From Monodelphis domestica (Eukaryota; Chordata; Mammalia; Didelphimorphia; Didelphidae): a stretch of DNA of 64,000 bases. Below are positions 34,747 through 46,699 of the stretch, one piece after another. The notes below the pieces were generated by a model. The model did not search any database, was not told the origin of the DNA, and saw nothing but the letters and a program-made list of their open reading frames with translations. The stretch lies in contig NC_077227.1 of the NCBI RefSeq assembly GCF_027887165.1, forward strand, positions 85,995,735-86,059,734, read 5' to 3'. Every line of letters starts with the position of its first letter. The first letter of the stretch is position 1. The position numbers and the translations under genes are program-made.

Positions 34747-35859
34747 CATTGAACATTGACTCTTTTCCAGGTGAATATAGTCACAGTAAAAATTTAGATA
34801 GGTAGTCTGACAAAATGTGGTTTCAAGAATTTTATAATGGCTCCCAAAAGTTTCTTCCTTGAAAGAATCAGTGTATTCTTGATTAATCACAGGCCTGAGA
34901 ATTATGTTCCTTCACTAATATGAATTTGGCAATTTGAAAACTAAAATTGCCCAATATCAAAATAGGATTTAAAGGAACCAGTTACAACAAAGTTATGCAA
35001 GATCAATCTATTATTCTGATAAAAATTTGATAGTACACCAGCTACAACAGGTTACCTACCACAAGTGTTCCTTTCTCCCCTTTCCACAGTTTTCTGGTTT
35101 TTGAAGAAAAAAAAAACAACTGGTCTTTTATCCAATCATGTAACTTGTATATGTTAATAAGAAACAAATGTCTAAGACTAAATTGAAATTGAGATATTCT
35201 TTTTTAAAAATTTCTATTTAACATGTCATCAATTCCTTCTACCAGATAGGAATTAAGAACTAGAAACGTACTTATCCCCAACAATAATCTCAAAATCCCC
35301 ACATTTCATTCTTCTTCTGTCATATTTAGGACAGGGATATTCAGCTTTCCTCAATCCCCACTTTTCCTTTTTTTAATTTTTATTTATTTTGGTTAGACTC
35401 CTTAATCAAGAACAGCTAGGTCCATCTTGAAAGTGGCAAGAACCTGTGAAGACAGGATCACGGGCTCAACTGTGCTCTTTATAAACTGTAAGAAATAATT
35501 TCTTTAACATGCATAAATCAGGTAGAAATGTGCATCTTATATCCCAGAATTATAAATGAAATAACGTGGCAAAGCTAAGGTAGCTCAAAAGCTGGAGCAG
35601 CAGTATTATCAAACCTGACATCCAGTATAAGATTGTGTTATGGAGTGATTTTATAGTGAGAGGCCAAGAAAAACAAAAATAAATTCTCCTTGATTAACCA
35701 CTAATAATGAAAATGAAACAACTCTATTTCTGCAGCTCATGAGTTAACTGAGTAAAAACTACAAACAATGCATGTATCATAAAGGATTTCATTCCTGGGT
35801 GTACTTTATTACGAGCATTAAAGAGGTGAGTTCAGGATAAAATTTTTTCCACAAATGCA
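34747..35859. other. No recognisable feature
   Basis: No supported gene or repeat; the stretch lies just 3' of the zinc-finger pseudogene. Confidence 0.35.
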
Positions 35860-37637
<1,778 letters not shown>

Positions 37638-38245
37638 GAAACAATAAAGAGAGAATTCATTTTTGAGAAAAAGTTCTGTTTAGAAATACTAAACTGCACC
37701 ATTTACTGATCTGTAGTTCAGATATAAACCATTCCTGAGTCTGCTTATTTGTTCTAGGTAATAAGCCTATTTGTTTTCAGTGTAAGAATATTAGAAGTAG
37801 ACATCTGACTACCAAAAATGGTAATTAAGTACCAAGGTTCAATGTAATCATTTTGTAAATCTAAAAGCCCTACATAAGTAGCAGGTATCATTAGAATGGC
37901 ATTAAGAATGATTAATTATTCTCAGAAAATATCAAAAATTATCAAAAATATCAAAAATATTTTTAGAAATACAAATAAAAGAAATCCTAGTAAGATTCAT
38001 ATCTAGATCAGAAAACACTTCAATGCAAGCAGAACAGATCAAGGAAAAGTCTCACACCCACAGGCTTTGTTTCTCACTGCAGAAACCAGTAAAAAAAAAA
38101 AAAAACAGGTTTGGTCACCCATAAGAAAGATTTACTCAAGCTCTTAGAATGTACCCCCCTTCATTCTGAGCTCTATAGAGGAGGGTGCTTAATGACTTTC
38201 ATAAAAGAAGGATTTCCCCCCTCTGCATTCTGCTTTCCGGCCTTC
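37638..38245. other. No recognisable feature
   Basis: Would be intron of the zinc-finger gene if the exon boundary at 37637 is right. An A-run lies at 38092-38105. I could not find a KRAB exon. Confidence 0.35.
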
Positions 38246-38460
38246 TACAAGTAACCAAATGGCTCAATGGATAAGAGTGCTGGACCTAGGGTCAGGAAGA
38301 ACTGAGTTCTGCGAGTAACCCTGGATAAGTCACTTAGCCTTTATTTGTCTTAATCCACTGAAGAAATGGCGAACCACTCCAGTATCTTTACCAAGAAAAC
38401 TCCATGCATAGTATTAGTACACAAACAGCTGAAAATGACTGAAAGACTAAACAGCAGTTA
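38246..38460 (+). repeat. tRNA-derived SINE with RTE-type tail
   Basis: Same family as 34480-34739: 'atggctcaatggataagagt', 'gacctagggtcaggaagaac', then 'gaaatggcgaaccactccag', 'tatctttaccaagaaaactc' and 'gaaaatgactgaaagac'. Confidence 0.65.
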
Positions 38461-38514
38461 GCTTCATTCTATCAGGCACTTCCAGTCCAAAGGTGAGAGG
38501 GAAAAAGCCAGGAA

Positions 38515-38700
38515 ATAGCTTGTATTTGTATAGTACTTTAAAGTGTACCAAATAGTTTCTACACAATAACCTTTCAAGACTGATATGTACACAAGTAATA
38601 CCCATTTTATAGATGAAGAAACAAACTTAGAGATATGAAGTAATTTGTCTAAAATCATTGTTAAGATGGTTAGAGCCAGAATTTAAAACCATATTACTTG
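38515..38700 (-). repeat. MIR SINE
   Basis: 'tatagtactttaaagtgtac', 'cccattttatagatgaagaa', 'gttagagccagaatttaaaa' in antisense MIR order. Confidence 0.6.
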
Positions 38701-39439
38701 ACTTGGAATCAGTCACAAATGGCTGCTTTCCTTTGATATCTTTTCATGGACTGGGGGGTGCTGTATGTATCTTATAAGGACACAGTGGCTTACCGAGGAA
38801 AAGGTTTGTATTTTTGCCTTTTACACAGGGCATCACTACCTCACAATTTTCTCTAAGAAATTTACTCAAACAAATTAAATCATCAGAATCTATAAAGTAG
38901 AACAATGGGGAAGGGATGAATATCAATGTTTCTGGTGAAGGGATTGCTGTGATATGAAACAGTCCTGAAGTCAGCAGGAGTTAACTCAAGTCCATGAGAA
39001 AGGCTCAAAACATTCCAAGAATTAAAAATGGAAAGTCTGGATTTTAAAAAAATAAGGTTCAAACGAATACCTACCTACTCCAGGGCCACCCTGTCTCCAA
39101 TAAGGCACACAGAACATGAAAGGCTTTCTAACACCTAAATTTTAAACAAACATCAGCTATTGTTATCTCGTGGTCTGGAAGTAAAAGAGGAAGAAACTTC
39201 TTCACAAGAAATATTCCAGATTCAATATGAAAATCCCTTGTTTAGCTTTTAAGCTTCTCAGGAAATGGCCCCTTCCTGCTTTTTCAGTCTTCAAATATTT
39301 CCAACTCCCAACGGCTGCCTCAGAATGCTCTTCTCTGGTCACCTGTCTCCTCAGTTCCTTGGCTTCAAGCCCACCTTCTTCAAAGGAGCAGGGAGCCTTG
39401 CCTAGACTCCCAACCTACTCCTTTCCCCTAGTATCCTCC
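38701..39439. other. No recognisable feature
   Basis: No supported gene. The open frame at 39227-39445 (+) has no motif. Confidence 0.35.
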
Positions 39440-40010
39440 CACTAACTCGACATGCTTCTGATCTCATAGCGACAGCAGAAGACAGGGTGGGCATTGCTGC
39501 CTTCTGCCCTCATGGCCGAGCCCGGCACAAATTAACCGCCCCTCAAGGCTGAGTGGAGAGGTCCAGCCCCTTCAGTCTACTGATGAGGAAGGTGTGGCCC
39601 CGGGTGGTCCCGTGCCCGGAACAAAACGGGCGCCCCGCGACTACAGGTCGATGGATAATAGGCACCCCTGGTCCTGGATCATCCAAAAATATGATTCCCG
39701 GTCGCCTTATTTAAAATGTTGAGATCCTCCCGCTCTGAGGAAGGGACTGAGAGGTACTCCCGCCCCCACCTCGCCTGGCCCCAGGCTCAACGTATGCTGT
39801 GGGAGTCTCAAGAGGAGCTGGGTTCACACCCACCTCCTAAAGGAGAGCCCACGAACTGGGGCAACAAATGAGAATCAGGAAGGATCCGTTAAAGCTCATC
39901 ATTCTGGCCTCGAAAAACCAGATTCCAGGCGGGGAAAGGGTTTCCTTCCCTTCGGTAGCCTCAGCCTCAGCTTCCTCAGGAACTAGACAGAAGCCTGCCC
40001 TGGGGCATTC
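39440..40010. promoter_or_regulatory. CpG-rich block, candidate old promoter
   Basis: I count about 24 CpG dinucleotides in some 550 bp, many times the density of the flanks; the densest part is 39510-39660 ('aaacgggcgccccgcgac'). Such islands usually mark promoters. The nearest gene-like feature is the minus-strand zinc-finger exon about 2 kb away on the side a minus-strand transcript would run. That link is inference; no transcript evidence is visible. Confidence 0.5.
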
Positions 40011-40204
40011 TGGGAGGAAAAGATGGGGGAGGGGAGACATTACTGGGCATGCACAAAAGCAAGGGCACCTGCTTTTTATTTTAATTCGTGGAAATTTGAA
40101 GGGGCTGGGGGAGAAAGAATGGGGAGGAAGAAGAGAAAAAGTGGATGAAAAGGAGGAAAGAAGGAAGAAAGGGAAAGCAGGTGTAACTGAAGATCACACA
40201 AAAT

Positions 40205-40375
40205 AATAGGTGGTTTTTATGTAGTACTTTAAGGTTTGGAAAGCCCTTTAAGAATAAGATCTTATTGTCCTCACAAGTCCAGGAGGTAGATGCTATGCTA
40301 TTATTATTGTCCCTCTTATAGATGAGGAAACTTAGAGCTAGGCAGAGATTAAGTGATTTGCCTAGCAAACATGAC
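40205..40375 (-). repeat. MIR SINE
   Basis: 'gtagtactttaaggtttgga', 'cttattgtcctcacaagtcc', 'cttatagatgaggaaactta' in antisense MIR order. Confidence 0.7.
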
Positions 40376-40735
40376 CAATACAGAAATTTGTATTGCATAA
40401 CAATACATATTTATAGTTGGTTTTGTTTCTCTTGCCTTTTCCTTGGATGGAGGAGGGGTAACAGGATGAAAAGAAAGTGTAAAAAAAACACCTTTTCATT
40501 CTCTGATTTAAATAATTGAATTTAAAAATGTTTTAAACAAAATAATAAACGTGGGGAAAGGGAGAAGGAAGGGTCATACTGCTTGAATTTAAATTTGAGC
40601 CTAGGACCAGAGCTCTTTACTGGACCACTAAGCTTCCTGTAATGTCTATACTTTAAACAAAGCTGGAAGAAATGGCCAATAAATTGCACAGGTGACTCAA
40701 AGGTTTCATGGAAATGTAAGAATTCAAAAAGATTA

Positions 40736-40939
40736 GGGGGCAGCTGGGTAGCTCAGTGGATTAAGAGCCAGTCCTAGAGAGGGGAGGTCCTAGGTTCAAA
40801 TCTGGCCTCAGCCACTTCCTAGCTGTGTGACCCTGGGCAAGTCACTTGACCCCCATTGCCTAGCCCTTACCACTCTTCTGCCTTGGAGCCAATACACAGT
40901 ATTGACTCCAAGGCGGAAGGTAAGGGTTTAAAAAAAAAA
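40736..40939 (+). repeat. Opossum-type tRNA-derived SINE (SINE1), young copy
   Basis: Full length, from 'ggggcagctgggtagctcag' to 'gcggaaggtaagggttt' plus a poly(A). A pol III A-box-like 'tagctcagtgg' and a B-box-like 'ggttcaaatct' show its tRNA origin. A perfect 17-bp duplication agaattcaaaaagatta lies at 40719-40735 and 40940-40956, so the insertion is recent. SINEs of this type are mobilised by L1. Confidence 0.93.
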
Positions 40940-41064
40940 AGAATTCAAAAAGATTAAAGTGCTAAGAGATTAAATGATATAGCCCTTGACCTGACTCAAA
41001 AAATCAACTTCAGAAATATAAGATAAAGGAGGCATGGACAGGATAAATGTCTCCAAGCAATTTT

Positions 41065-41245
41065 TTTTTCATAGATTTAAAATTAAAACAAACTGGAGAT
41101 CATCTAACCCAATTGAAACTGAAGCCCAGAGAGATTTAAAAAATTAAATAATTTACTTAAATTCATACAGGGAGTGAGTGACCAAGCCAGGAATGGAACT
41201 CAGGTCTTCTGATTCCAAATTCTACACTTTTTTCTACTTCTTTAT
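41065..41245 (+). repeat. CORE-SINE-like element (MAR1-type)
   Basis: 'ctggagatcatctaacccaa', 'gaagcccagagagatttaaa', 'caagccaggaatggaactca', 'ggtcttctgattcc'. Confidence 0.6.
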
Positions 41246-41294
41246 TGCCTCCTTTGAATAGGAGATTCAAAAGATTGTCCTTCTTACACCTTCC

Positions 41295-41625
41295 ATGCTT
41301 CCCTATTACTGTGAAGGAAACCACCATTTTCCTAGACTCCCAGGCATACAATCTAGATGTTATCCTCAACTCTTCACTATCTCTTACCCCCTAAACACAA
41401 TCTGTTGCCAAAGTCTGTCAATTTCACTTTTGCAATAGTTCTTAAATTCTCCCCCTTCTCACCTCTGATAGCTGTCAATCATCCTGGTTCGAGTCTCCAT
41501 CACTTCATGCCTGAATTACTGAAATATTTAAAAGACTGTCACAAATCTCTCCTCCAATGAGCTGCTAAAATGATTTTCCTAAAGTGTCGATCAAACCATG
41601 TCACCTCTATACTTAATAAATGCTA
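41295..41625 (+). mobile_element. L2 LINE, end of ORF2
   Basis: 'gttgccaaagtctgtcaatt', 'ttgcaatagttcttaaattc', 'ctgctaaaatgattttccta', 'gatcaaaccatgtcac' follow the L2 ORF2 end on +. The 3' UTR part is at 42510; the gap between is filled by other sequence. Confidence 0.6.
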
Positions 41626-41982
41626 GTAACTCGGTCACTTCCACAAATATGCCACAATTTATATCATCATTCCCTGAGATTTTTTTTATAATGTAGAAGA
41701 TGTCTTAAGAAGGGGGGGGGGGAGGATAAAGAAGGAAATATTGGCAGAAGGCATCTGAGTGATGTGAGATAAGGAGACGAAAAAGGAGCTCTTGGCAAAT
41801 GGCCTCAATTTTTCCAGTGAAATATGAAGCAAGACTCTCAGCCAAGAGGATGGGGGAAAATAATGATAAAACCTCAAGAACAGGATCAAAGACTGAGATA
41901 CAATACTTATAGGGGGGGGGGAAGGGAGGAGGGAAAGGAATCCCTGAGAGCTCACTCTAGCTCTAGCACTCTCTCTCTCTCT

Positions 41983-42024
<42 letters not shown>

Positions 42025-42509
42025 AAGTAAGCATAACAATGTTTGGAGTAATGGCCAACTGCTACCATGCGTGCTTGTTTTTTTCTAGATGGAGACCTTT
42101 GTGTCTCTAATAATCAAGAATGTGTAATCCAATCATACATGGCTACTCAAACTCTTAGGACAGGACCTAAATCGATCTGTATTCATGATTGATGGTGTTG
42201 CTTATTGACACCTGCTCCTATATATCCTTCCAATAAACCTCACTTTACTCTATAGCCATAAATCTTTCATTTGGTCTTAACTACACCTGTTAATGCAAAC
42301 CAAAACTGGGAAATAGCTAGTTCATCTGGCTAGTGCAACCTTGTGTTAATTTATTATGCTAACCACCTAATTCATGGCTCCAAAAATCTTTTTGTTCTTC
42401 TTTAGACTTGCTAAGCAATAGAAATGGTAAATAGGGAGGACTGGTAAATTCAGTAGTTAGTAAACAAGTAAATCCTGGCAACAGGGTGTGTGTTATGGCT
42501 ATCACCCTC
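41626..42509. other. Insert of mixed sequence with CT/TA repeat and a possible LTR piece
   Basis: Two G-runs (41713-41722, 41912-41921), a CT tract (41966-41983) and a TA array (about 41986-42020). The stretch 42075-42300 has 'ctatatatccttccaataaa' followed by 'cctcactttactc' and 'ctttcatttggtctt', which recalls an LTR TATA and polyadenylation region, but no ends were found. Confidence 0.3.
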
Positions 42510-42787
42510 CTCACCCCCTAGGTCTGGAATATTCTCCCTTCTTATCTTCTGGCTTCTTTCAAGTCTCAGCTGAAATTTCACCTTATGCAAGAAGCCTTCC
42601 CCAAGTTCTTAATGTGAGTGCCTTATTTTTTTAGATTATCCCTATTTTAATCCTGTTTATACCTCATTTGTACATATTTCTTTGAATGTTATCTCTCTCA
42701 TTTAGACTGAGCTTCTTGAAAACAGGGACTGTTTTTTTTTTCTCCTTTCTTTATATCCCAGATCTAATACAGTGTCTGGAACACAGA
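42510..42787 (+). mobile_element. L2 LINE 3' UTR, left piece
   Basis: 'ggtctggaatattctccctt', 'ttctggcttctttcaagtct', 'catttgtacatatttctttg', 'aacagggactg', 'tacagtgtctggaacaca' follow L2 3' UTR order. The final tail resumes at 43030 after a MIR. Confidence 0.75.
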
Positions 42788-43029
42788 AGAAGGGGGAAAG
42801 GAATATGTATTCATATAGCACCTGCAAGGTGCTTTACAAATATTAGCTCATTTGATCCTCACAACAACCTGGAGGGTTAGGTGCTATTATTATTCCAATT
42901 TTACATTTATTTGTGAGACAAATAGAGGTTAAGTGACTTGCCCTGGGTCCCAAAGCAAGAAGTTTCTGGGGTAGGATTTGGACTCAGTCCTTCTAACTCC
43001 AGATGCAGCACTTTATCCATTTAGACCAT
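42788..43029 (-). repeat. MIR SINE inserted in an L2 tail
   Basis: 'gctttacaaatattagctca', 'tttgatcctcacaacaacct', 'ggttaagtgacttgccctgg', 'ccttctaactccagatgcag' in antisense MIR order. L2 text flanks both sides. Confidence 0.8.
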
Positions 43030-43064
43030 GTATTTAATAAATGCTCATTGACTGATTGACTAGC
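43030..43064 (+). mobile_element. L2 LINE 3' tail, right piece
   Basis: 'atttaataaatgctcattga' then 'ctgattgact' is the terminal L2 tail that completes the copy ending at 42787. Confidence 0.65.
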
Positions 43065-44194
43065 TATTTTCTGGCTTCTAACCGTGTCTTTAATCTTTAA
43101 AGATTCTTGTAATATCAGTGATGAAATAAAATACTTCCAAAGCACTTAGTCACCATCAAAGAATAAAATGTCTAAAAGATGAATTCAAGTTTGTAAGATG
43201 AGAAACTCAGATGAAGCTCTGAGAAGGAGACTGGAACATTCATTATTGCCTTAATGCTGGATAATAGACTCTTCCTTATAACCATGAAGTCAAAGAAACT
43301 AAAGTTATCCTCTCCCTGCTATTGAGAAGGACTGATTCTCTGAAGAAAATAAAGAAGTGTTCTAACTGAATAGGAATGGAAAAGCATGGGGCAGGGGAAT
43401 ATTGCTTAGGTGAACTTCAAGTTCAAGATGTGATACAAAGAAATCTTTTGCCACTGAAAGATTGGTATGAGAAATAAAGAGACACAAGGACTCACAAAGC
43501 CCTACCACATAGATACCAGTATACAAAAGACCCACCTAGACAATTCATCTATTAGATATCTTTGTATCAACTAAGTTTAGCACAGGTCTGAGATGAAGTT
43601 TGGAGCTAGTTGGAGAAATGGGTTCGTTCTGGTGTGTCTATACACTGATAAAATAAAATTAGTTTAAATAGAAAAGGGAATATGCAATTTCCCTGGAGAA
43701 AACCAAAGAATGTCAGAAGTACCAGAGCAGTGGGCTATAATAATCAAACTCTTGGCCTGCAAAATTCCAGATTAAAATATAATTGGGAAATGTTTAACAA
43801 AATAAAAATGCAAGACAACAAAATGTAAATTTGTGGTTTTTCAAGTCAATGTGCAACCTGGGGATCTATTTCTATTTAATGATGCTGATCTACAGGGATT
43901 CCTGGTCCATTCTTGGTTTCATAGGATAAAAAAAAATCATTTCTGAAATTAAGTGAAGGGGTAGGTGAGAGTTAGGGTCATTTTTTTGTGATACTTCCCA
44001 TTTTCTATGGTTAGGTACAGTCAGAGGTACAGAGGTACAGAGAAATGAGCATCCACCTAACTTGAATCTGACATCTAATTAAGGATTTGTGATAAAAGTG
44101 TTATTTTCCACTGAGGGTACAAGGAAGAAAGAATTTACACTCCATGATCACCACCAACAAAAGCACAACTGCTGGGATATAGCTGCTACTAATA
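43065..44194. other. No recognisable feature
   Basis: No supported gene or repeat; AT-rich. Confidence 0.35.
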
Positions 44195-44292
44195 ATTATA
44201 GCTAGAATTTTATATACCACTTTAAGGTTTACAAAGTACTTTGCAAATACTGTTTTATTTGATCCTCACAACTACCCTAGGAGATAGGTACT
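44195..44292 (-). repeat. MIR SINE, left piece
   Basis: 'ccactttaaggtttacaaag', 'ttgatcctcacaactaccct', 'aggagataggtact' then the LTR begins. The remainder of this MIR is at 45431. Confidence 0.75.
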
Positions 44293-45010
44293 GGAAGAAT
44301 TTAAAATTCAGGTTTATATGCTAATTTGAAAATTCTATAGTATAGTGTGGTGACCGATTTAAAAATATTATAACTTAAGTCAAAATGACTGTTAGTAGCT
44401 TTATTTACAAAGAGATGGAAAGAGTGAAATTGGAGAAATGTAAGAAGAGAAATGTCTAGCCTGTCACCCTAAATTTTATCATGGTGTCCAGCTCAGCCCC
44501 AACAGGGCTCGATAATCTTCAGCCAGAGGACAAGGTGGTGTCTTCAGTTCCACCAGAGCAGCCTCTTCCAGGAAAGGAAGGCCTTTCCAGAACCAATCTC
44601 TCCAGAAGCTAGGAAAGGAAGGCCAGCTACTCACCCAGCAAGCTGATTCAGGATCCAGGCAAAGAGTCTCCTCCTTCAGTTCACCAACACAGAGTTCCAA
44701 GAGTTCCAAGACTAAGTCCAAAAAGTCAAGTTCCAAAAAATTCCCCTGGACAGAAAGTTCAGGACTTTTATAGTCCTTTTTCCATATCACTTCCTATCCC
44801 TTCCTCCATTTTACAGGAACCAATTGCAGTCTTTCAATTTGCCTAGCAATGCCCAAGGGGGTTGGCAGTGGCCTCTGGAATTGTCACCCCTCTAGCAAGG
44901 GACTTGTGAATTCTCTTACTTAGTGTTAAGTAGGAGTTCTTTGAGTTCTTGATTGATTAATTTAAAAGTTTCTAATTGACAGACAAAGAAAGTTTGATTC
45001 ACTCTTCACA
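44293..45010 (-). mobile_element. Solo LTR of an endogenous retrovirus-like element (copy B)
   Basis: 718 bp, sister of copy A at 2029-2907. On - it starts TGTGAAGAGTG, with a TATA box (complement of about 44766-44775, 'ctataaaag') and an AATAAA signal (complement of about 44399-44406). A perfect 5-bp repeat gtact flanks it (44288-44292, 45011-45015). No internal retroviral region. Fossil, younger than the MIR. Confidence 0.75.
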
Positions 45011-45015
45011 GTACT

Positions 45016-45430
45016 TTGTGGGGTAGGAGTGGAGACTGCCCCCTTATAATGAAAATTCAAAGTCAGAGGGTCTGAGCAGAAAAGACAATCGTTTTTGTTT
45101 CCTTCTCATGAGAAAGGGCACCCTCTTCTGATTGAGTCTAGACTTTTATAGGCCCTTCCCCTTCACCTCCTCTTCTCCCTATCTGTACCCTGCCACCCTA
45201 ACTGGTGAGCCAAGATTTACAATCTAAGGTTTTACCTAATCAGAAAATAGCACAACCTCAACTTATAATATTTGTAGCTTAGCATAGGAGCTTGACCCAG
45301 TTAGCAAATAGTTATCCACAACTTAAAACAACTGTAGTATGCTAGGGCATACACAGGGGAACAGCCTAGCAAAAAGGAAAGGGGTATTTAGAAACATACT
45401 CTGAGAGTAATACATAGCCCGCTCCTCACA
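45016..45430 (-). mobile_element. Second, related solo LTR abutting copy B
   Basis: Runs from ttgtggggtag to gctcctcaca and reads TGTGAGGAGC on -. A TATA-like box (complement of about 45148-45156) resembles that of copies A and B. MIR text resumes right after it with gaact, against gtact on its left, so both LTRs occupy one target in the MIR. Confidence 0.6.
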
Positions 45431-45560
45431 GAACTAATCCTCATTTTATAGATGGGGAAACTGAAAAATACAGAGAGGTCTGGTAATTTTCCTAGGTGCA
45501 TACAATTAGTGTCTGAGTCAGATATGAACTCATTTTAAGTTCAACATTCTTTCTACTCTA
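45431..45560 (-). repeat. MIR SINE, right piece
   Basis: 'taatcctcattttatagatg', 'gggaaactgaaaaatacaga', 'gtctgagtcagatatgaact' complete the MIR cut at 44292. Confidence 0.72.
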
Positions 45561-45689
45561 CCACCTATCCTGAAATCTCTAGAAGAAGTTTATGATTGAG
45601 TAGAAATAGCCCTCACATACCTCATTTGTATCCCTGAGAAATACATTGCTGAATTTACTTCCTGAAGACTATAATAGGCATGAACTGTA

Positions 45690-46690
45690 TAAAACTCTGC
45701 CTACGAATGCTCCATTTAAATAATTTCTACCAAGTGTTGATTTTCTGATGAACACAGACATCCAGAATCTGAATAAAGTTTTCCCTGACCTTGCCTTATG
45801 TGTATGGTTTCTCTGGAAAGAATATTCTGATGAATGCTAGTTATCTGTTGTCTGCTAGAATTCTTTGTCTCAGTCATCACATTTATAGGTTTTCTTCCAT
45901 AGAGATCTCTGGTTTCTACACAAAAGTGCAGGCTACCTAAATCCTTTTCCACACCAATTACCTATATAGGATTCTTCTCCAGTGTGGCCCCTCACTGCTT
46001 ATAAAAATATAAACACTACCTGGATCCTCTCCTACATGTATTGTATTTATTGGACATCTATCCTGTGTGGATGCTCCATTGACTACTAAAATTTGAGAGG
46101 TCACTGAATCCTCTTCCATACTGATTATATACAAAACATCTCTTCTTGTGTTGACTCTGATGACATTGGAATATCCCCTAAAAGTAAACTGTTGCCAACA
46201 TGATTATATATATATAAGGCTTCTCTTCTGTGAGATCTTTCTGATGAATCTTGAGACTTGTTTTCAAAGTAAGCTCCTTGTTATGCTTATCACATGTGTA
46301 GCATTTCTTTCCTATGTGGATTCTCTGATGAACCCAAAGAGACTTTTTCAAAAGCAAAATATTATGTAAACATGGGACATTTCAGAGTTTTTCTCACATC
46401 AAAATTTTATGGTGGGTGATGTGATTTCTATATCAAAAAATTTTCTTATACTTCTACAGAACATTTTAGCTAGCTATTTGGGAAGATTGACTCACCATTG
46501 TACCACGGAGAATTTTGTTCTTCTCAGTCAGAGAAATGTTGGCCTAAGAAAATCCTTTGATCCTATTTCCATGTAAGGATTATTCTTGAATATTATTTTT
46601 CCCTCAGAATTTTCCTGGTTTGTGGATGGGTCATTGCTTCTGTATTGACTTAGAATCTTGAACCCTAAAGTCTACATTTCCCACAATCCC
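45690..46690 (-). pseudogene. Second C2H2 zinc-finger exon, strongly degenerate
   Basis: On - the upstream linker shows 'NQENSEGKIIFKNNPYMEI' and 'LRRTKFSV' (about 46500-46640), which align with 'SQENSKTNIIIKNNFMERS' and 'LGRTKSPI' of the exon at 35860-37637. Finger remnants follow downstream to about 45690, seen as repeated complements of 'tcatcagaa' and 'ggagaaa' spaced about 84 bp, with most zinc ligands lost. Same strand and 9 kb apart, so it looks like a tandem paralogue of an old zinc-finger gene family. It is more decayed than the first, and no intact finger of usual form remains. Residue-level alignment was by eye. Confidence 0.65.
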
Positions 46691-46699
46691 CTTTTCCTC

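Noticed and set aside
39868-40206. A 112-codon open frame beginning in the CpG-rich block
   Set aside because: Its second half is a purine-rich low-complexity run (Lys/Arg/Glu) and the first half has no recognisable domain.
40736-40810. tRNA-like A and B boxes
   Set aside because: Part of a tRNA-derived SINE with a poly(A) tail and target duplications, not a tRNA gene.
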